A stretch of 59,139 nucleotides of DNA. Origin: Spirochaetota bacterium (GTDB lineage: Bacteria > Spirochaetota > UBA4802 > UBA5368). Positions 59,056 to 59,139 of the stretch are shown one piece after another (within the stretch, counting starts at the first letter, position 1; each line of letters begins with the position of its first letter). Made by a program: the position numbers and the translations under genes. Under the pieces are notes generated by a model, which made no database searches, was not told where the DNA came from, and saw only the letters and a list, made by a program, of their open reading frames with translations. The stretch spans positions 1 to 59,139 of the forward strand of contig SCSX01000080.1 of NCBI GenBank assembly GCA_004297825.1. Reading direction: 5' to 3'.

Positions 59056-59139
59056 TGAGTAACGAATTGGAGAGCCTGCGGAAAGAAAACCTGGGGCTCA
59101 AAAAAGAGCTGGAACAGATCAGGAAAATGCTCAGCGGTC
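59056..59139 (+). CDS. N-terminus of a coiled-coil protein, cut by the window end
   Basis: The first 28 codons (MSNELESLRKENLGLKKELE and onward) form a heptad-patterned helix. AAGGAAGGGG lies seven bases upstream of the ATG, supporting a real start. The family cannot be told from so little sequence. Confidence 0.6.

Overview
This 59 kb window is a GC-rich, gene-dense bacterial chromosome segment. It has the flavour of a deep-branching spirochaete (Spirochaetota), but that is an inference without a marker-gene tree. Supporting signs are RNase Y next to a YmdB-type phosphoesterase, a TlyA methyltransferase, a UPF0164/FadL-like outer membrane protein behind a FlgD-Ig-like secreted protein, a type II secretion operon with a Leptospira/Geobacter-type GspN and a PilM-like GspL, a class I adenylate cyclase, and several SpoIIE-type phosphatases. 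The cell wall is diderm (secretin, lipoproteins, beta-barrels). A glycyl radical enzyme implies at least part-time anaerobic life. Apart from a probable IS200-like end at base 1 and some intergenic repeats at 56-57.5 kb, it reads as stable core chromosome.

Layout. 1-0.1 kb: tail of a probable small transposase with hairpins. 0.1-2.5 kb (minus): a membrane protein, a lipoprotein and a CsgG/PEGA/beta-barrel protein. 2.8-16.8 kb (plus): a SLOG protein and an NlpC/P60 lipoprotein, then housekeeping groups coaD-pta-rny, ymdB-dxs-tlyA, an HD-GYP response regulator, and a secreted protein/outer-membrane protein/folP/cdaA/cdaR/small membrane protein/lipoprotein run with overlapping stop-start junctions. 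16.8-30.9 kb (minus): a complete gspCDEFGHIJKLMN operon whose last cistron is an IspH-UbiA fusion. 31.1-36.75 kb: a 71-aa protein with its own terminator, then a FadR-type regulator, a glycyl radical enzyme, its activase and a flavin split-barrel protein. 36.75-41.6 kb (minus): a membrane SpoIIE phosphatase with TPRs and a class I adenylate cyclase. 41.7-47.4 kb: a divergent acyl-CoA-type locus (ACAD10/11-like kinase, TetR, QueG-like Fe-S protein and histidine phosphatase on minus; etfBA on plus) around a perfect TetR-like palindrome. 47.5-52.0 kb: a 1518-aa receptor kinase carrying both a receiver and a SpoIIE phosphatase. 52-56.1 kb: TetR and a ferric-type ABC transporter. 56.1-59.1 kb: repeats, greA, a DUF1015 gene, tRNA-Ala and the start of a coiled-coil gene.

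How the parts fit. Second-messenger enzymes are dense here: c-di-AMP synthesis (CdaA/CdaR), probable c-di-GMP breakdown (HD-GYP), cAMP synthesis (class I cyclase), and a phosphodiesterase family reported to act on cAMP (YmdB). Isoprenoid synthesis is represented at both ends of the MEP pathway (dxs and ispH).

The best candidate for something undescribed is the compact regulator-GRE-activase-flavoprotein cassette at 31.5-36.75 kb. Its promoter carries a near-perfect 25-bp palindrome with a FadR-type core. The enzyme has the Cys-X-Glu active-site pattern of the dehydratase/decarboxylase/C-N-lyase glycyl radical enzymes, but lacks the accessory genes of the well-known classes. Other points worth checking are the IspH-UbiA fusion with a degraded first Asp motif, a pta gene with no AUG/GUG/UUG start before its conserved N-terminus, and the QueG-like protein lacking the usual QueG catalytic-Asp motif. 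All family names come from reading motifs by eye; no database search was run.
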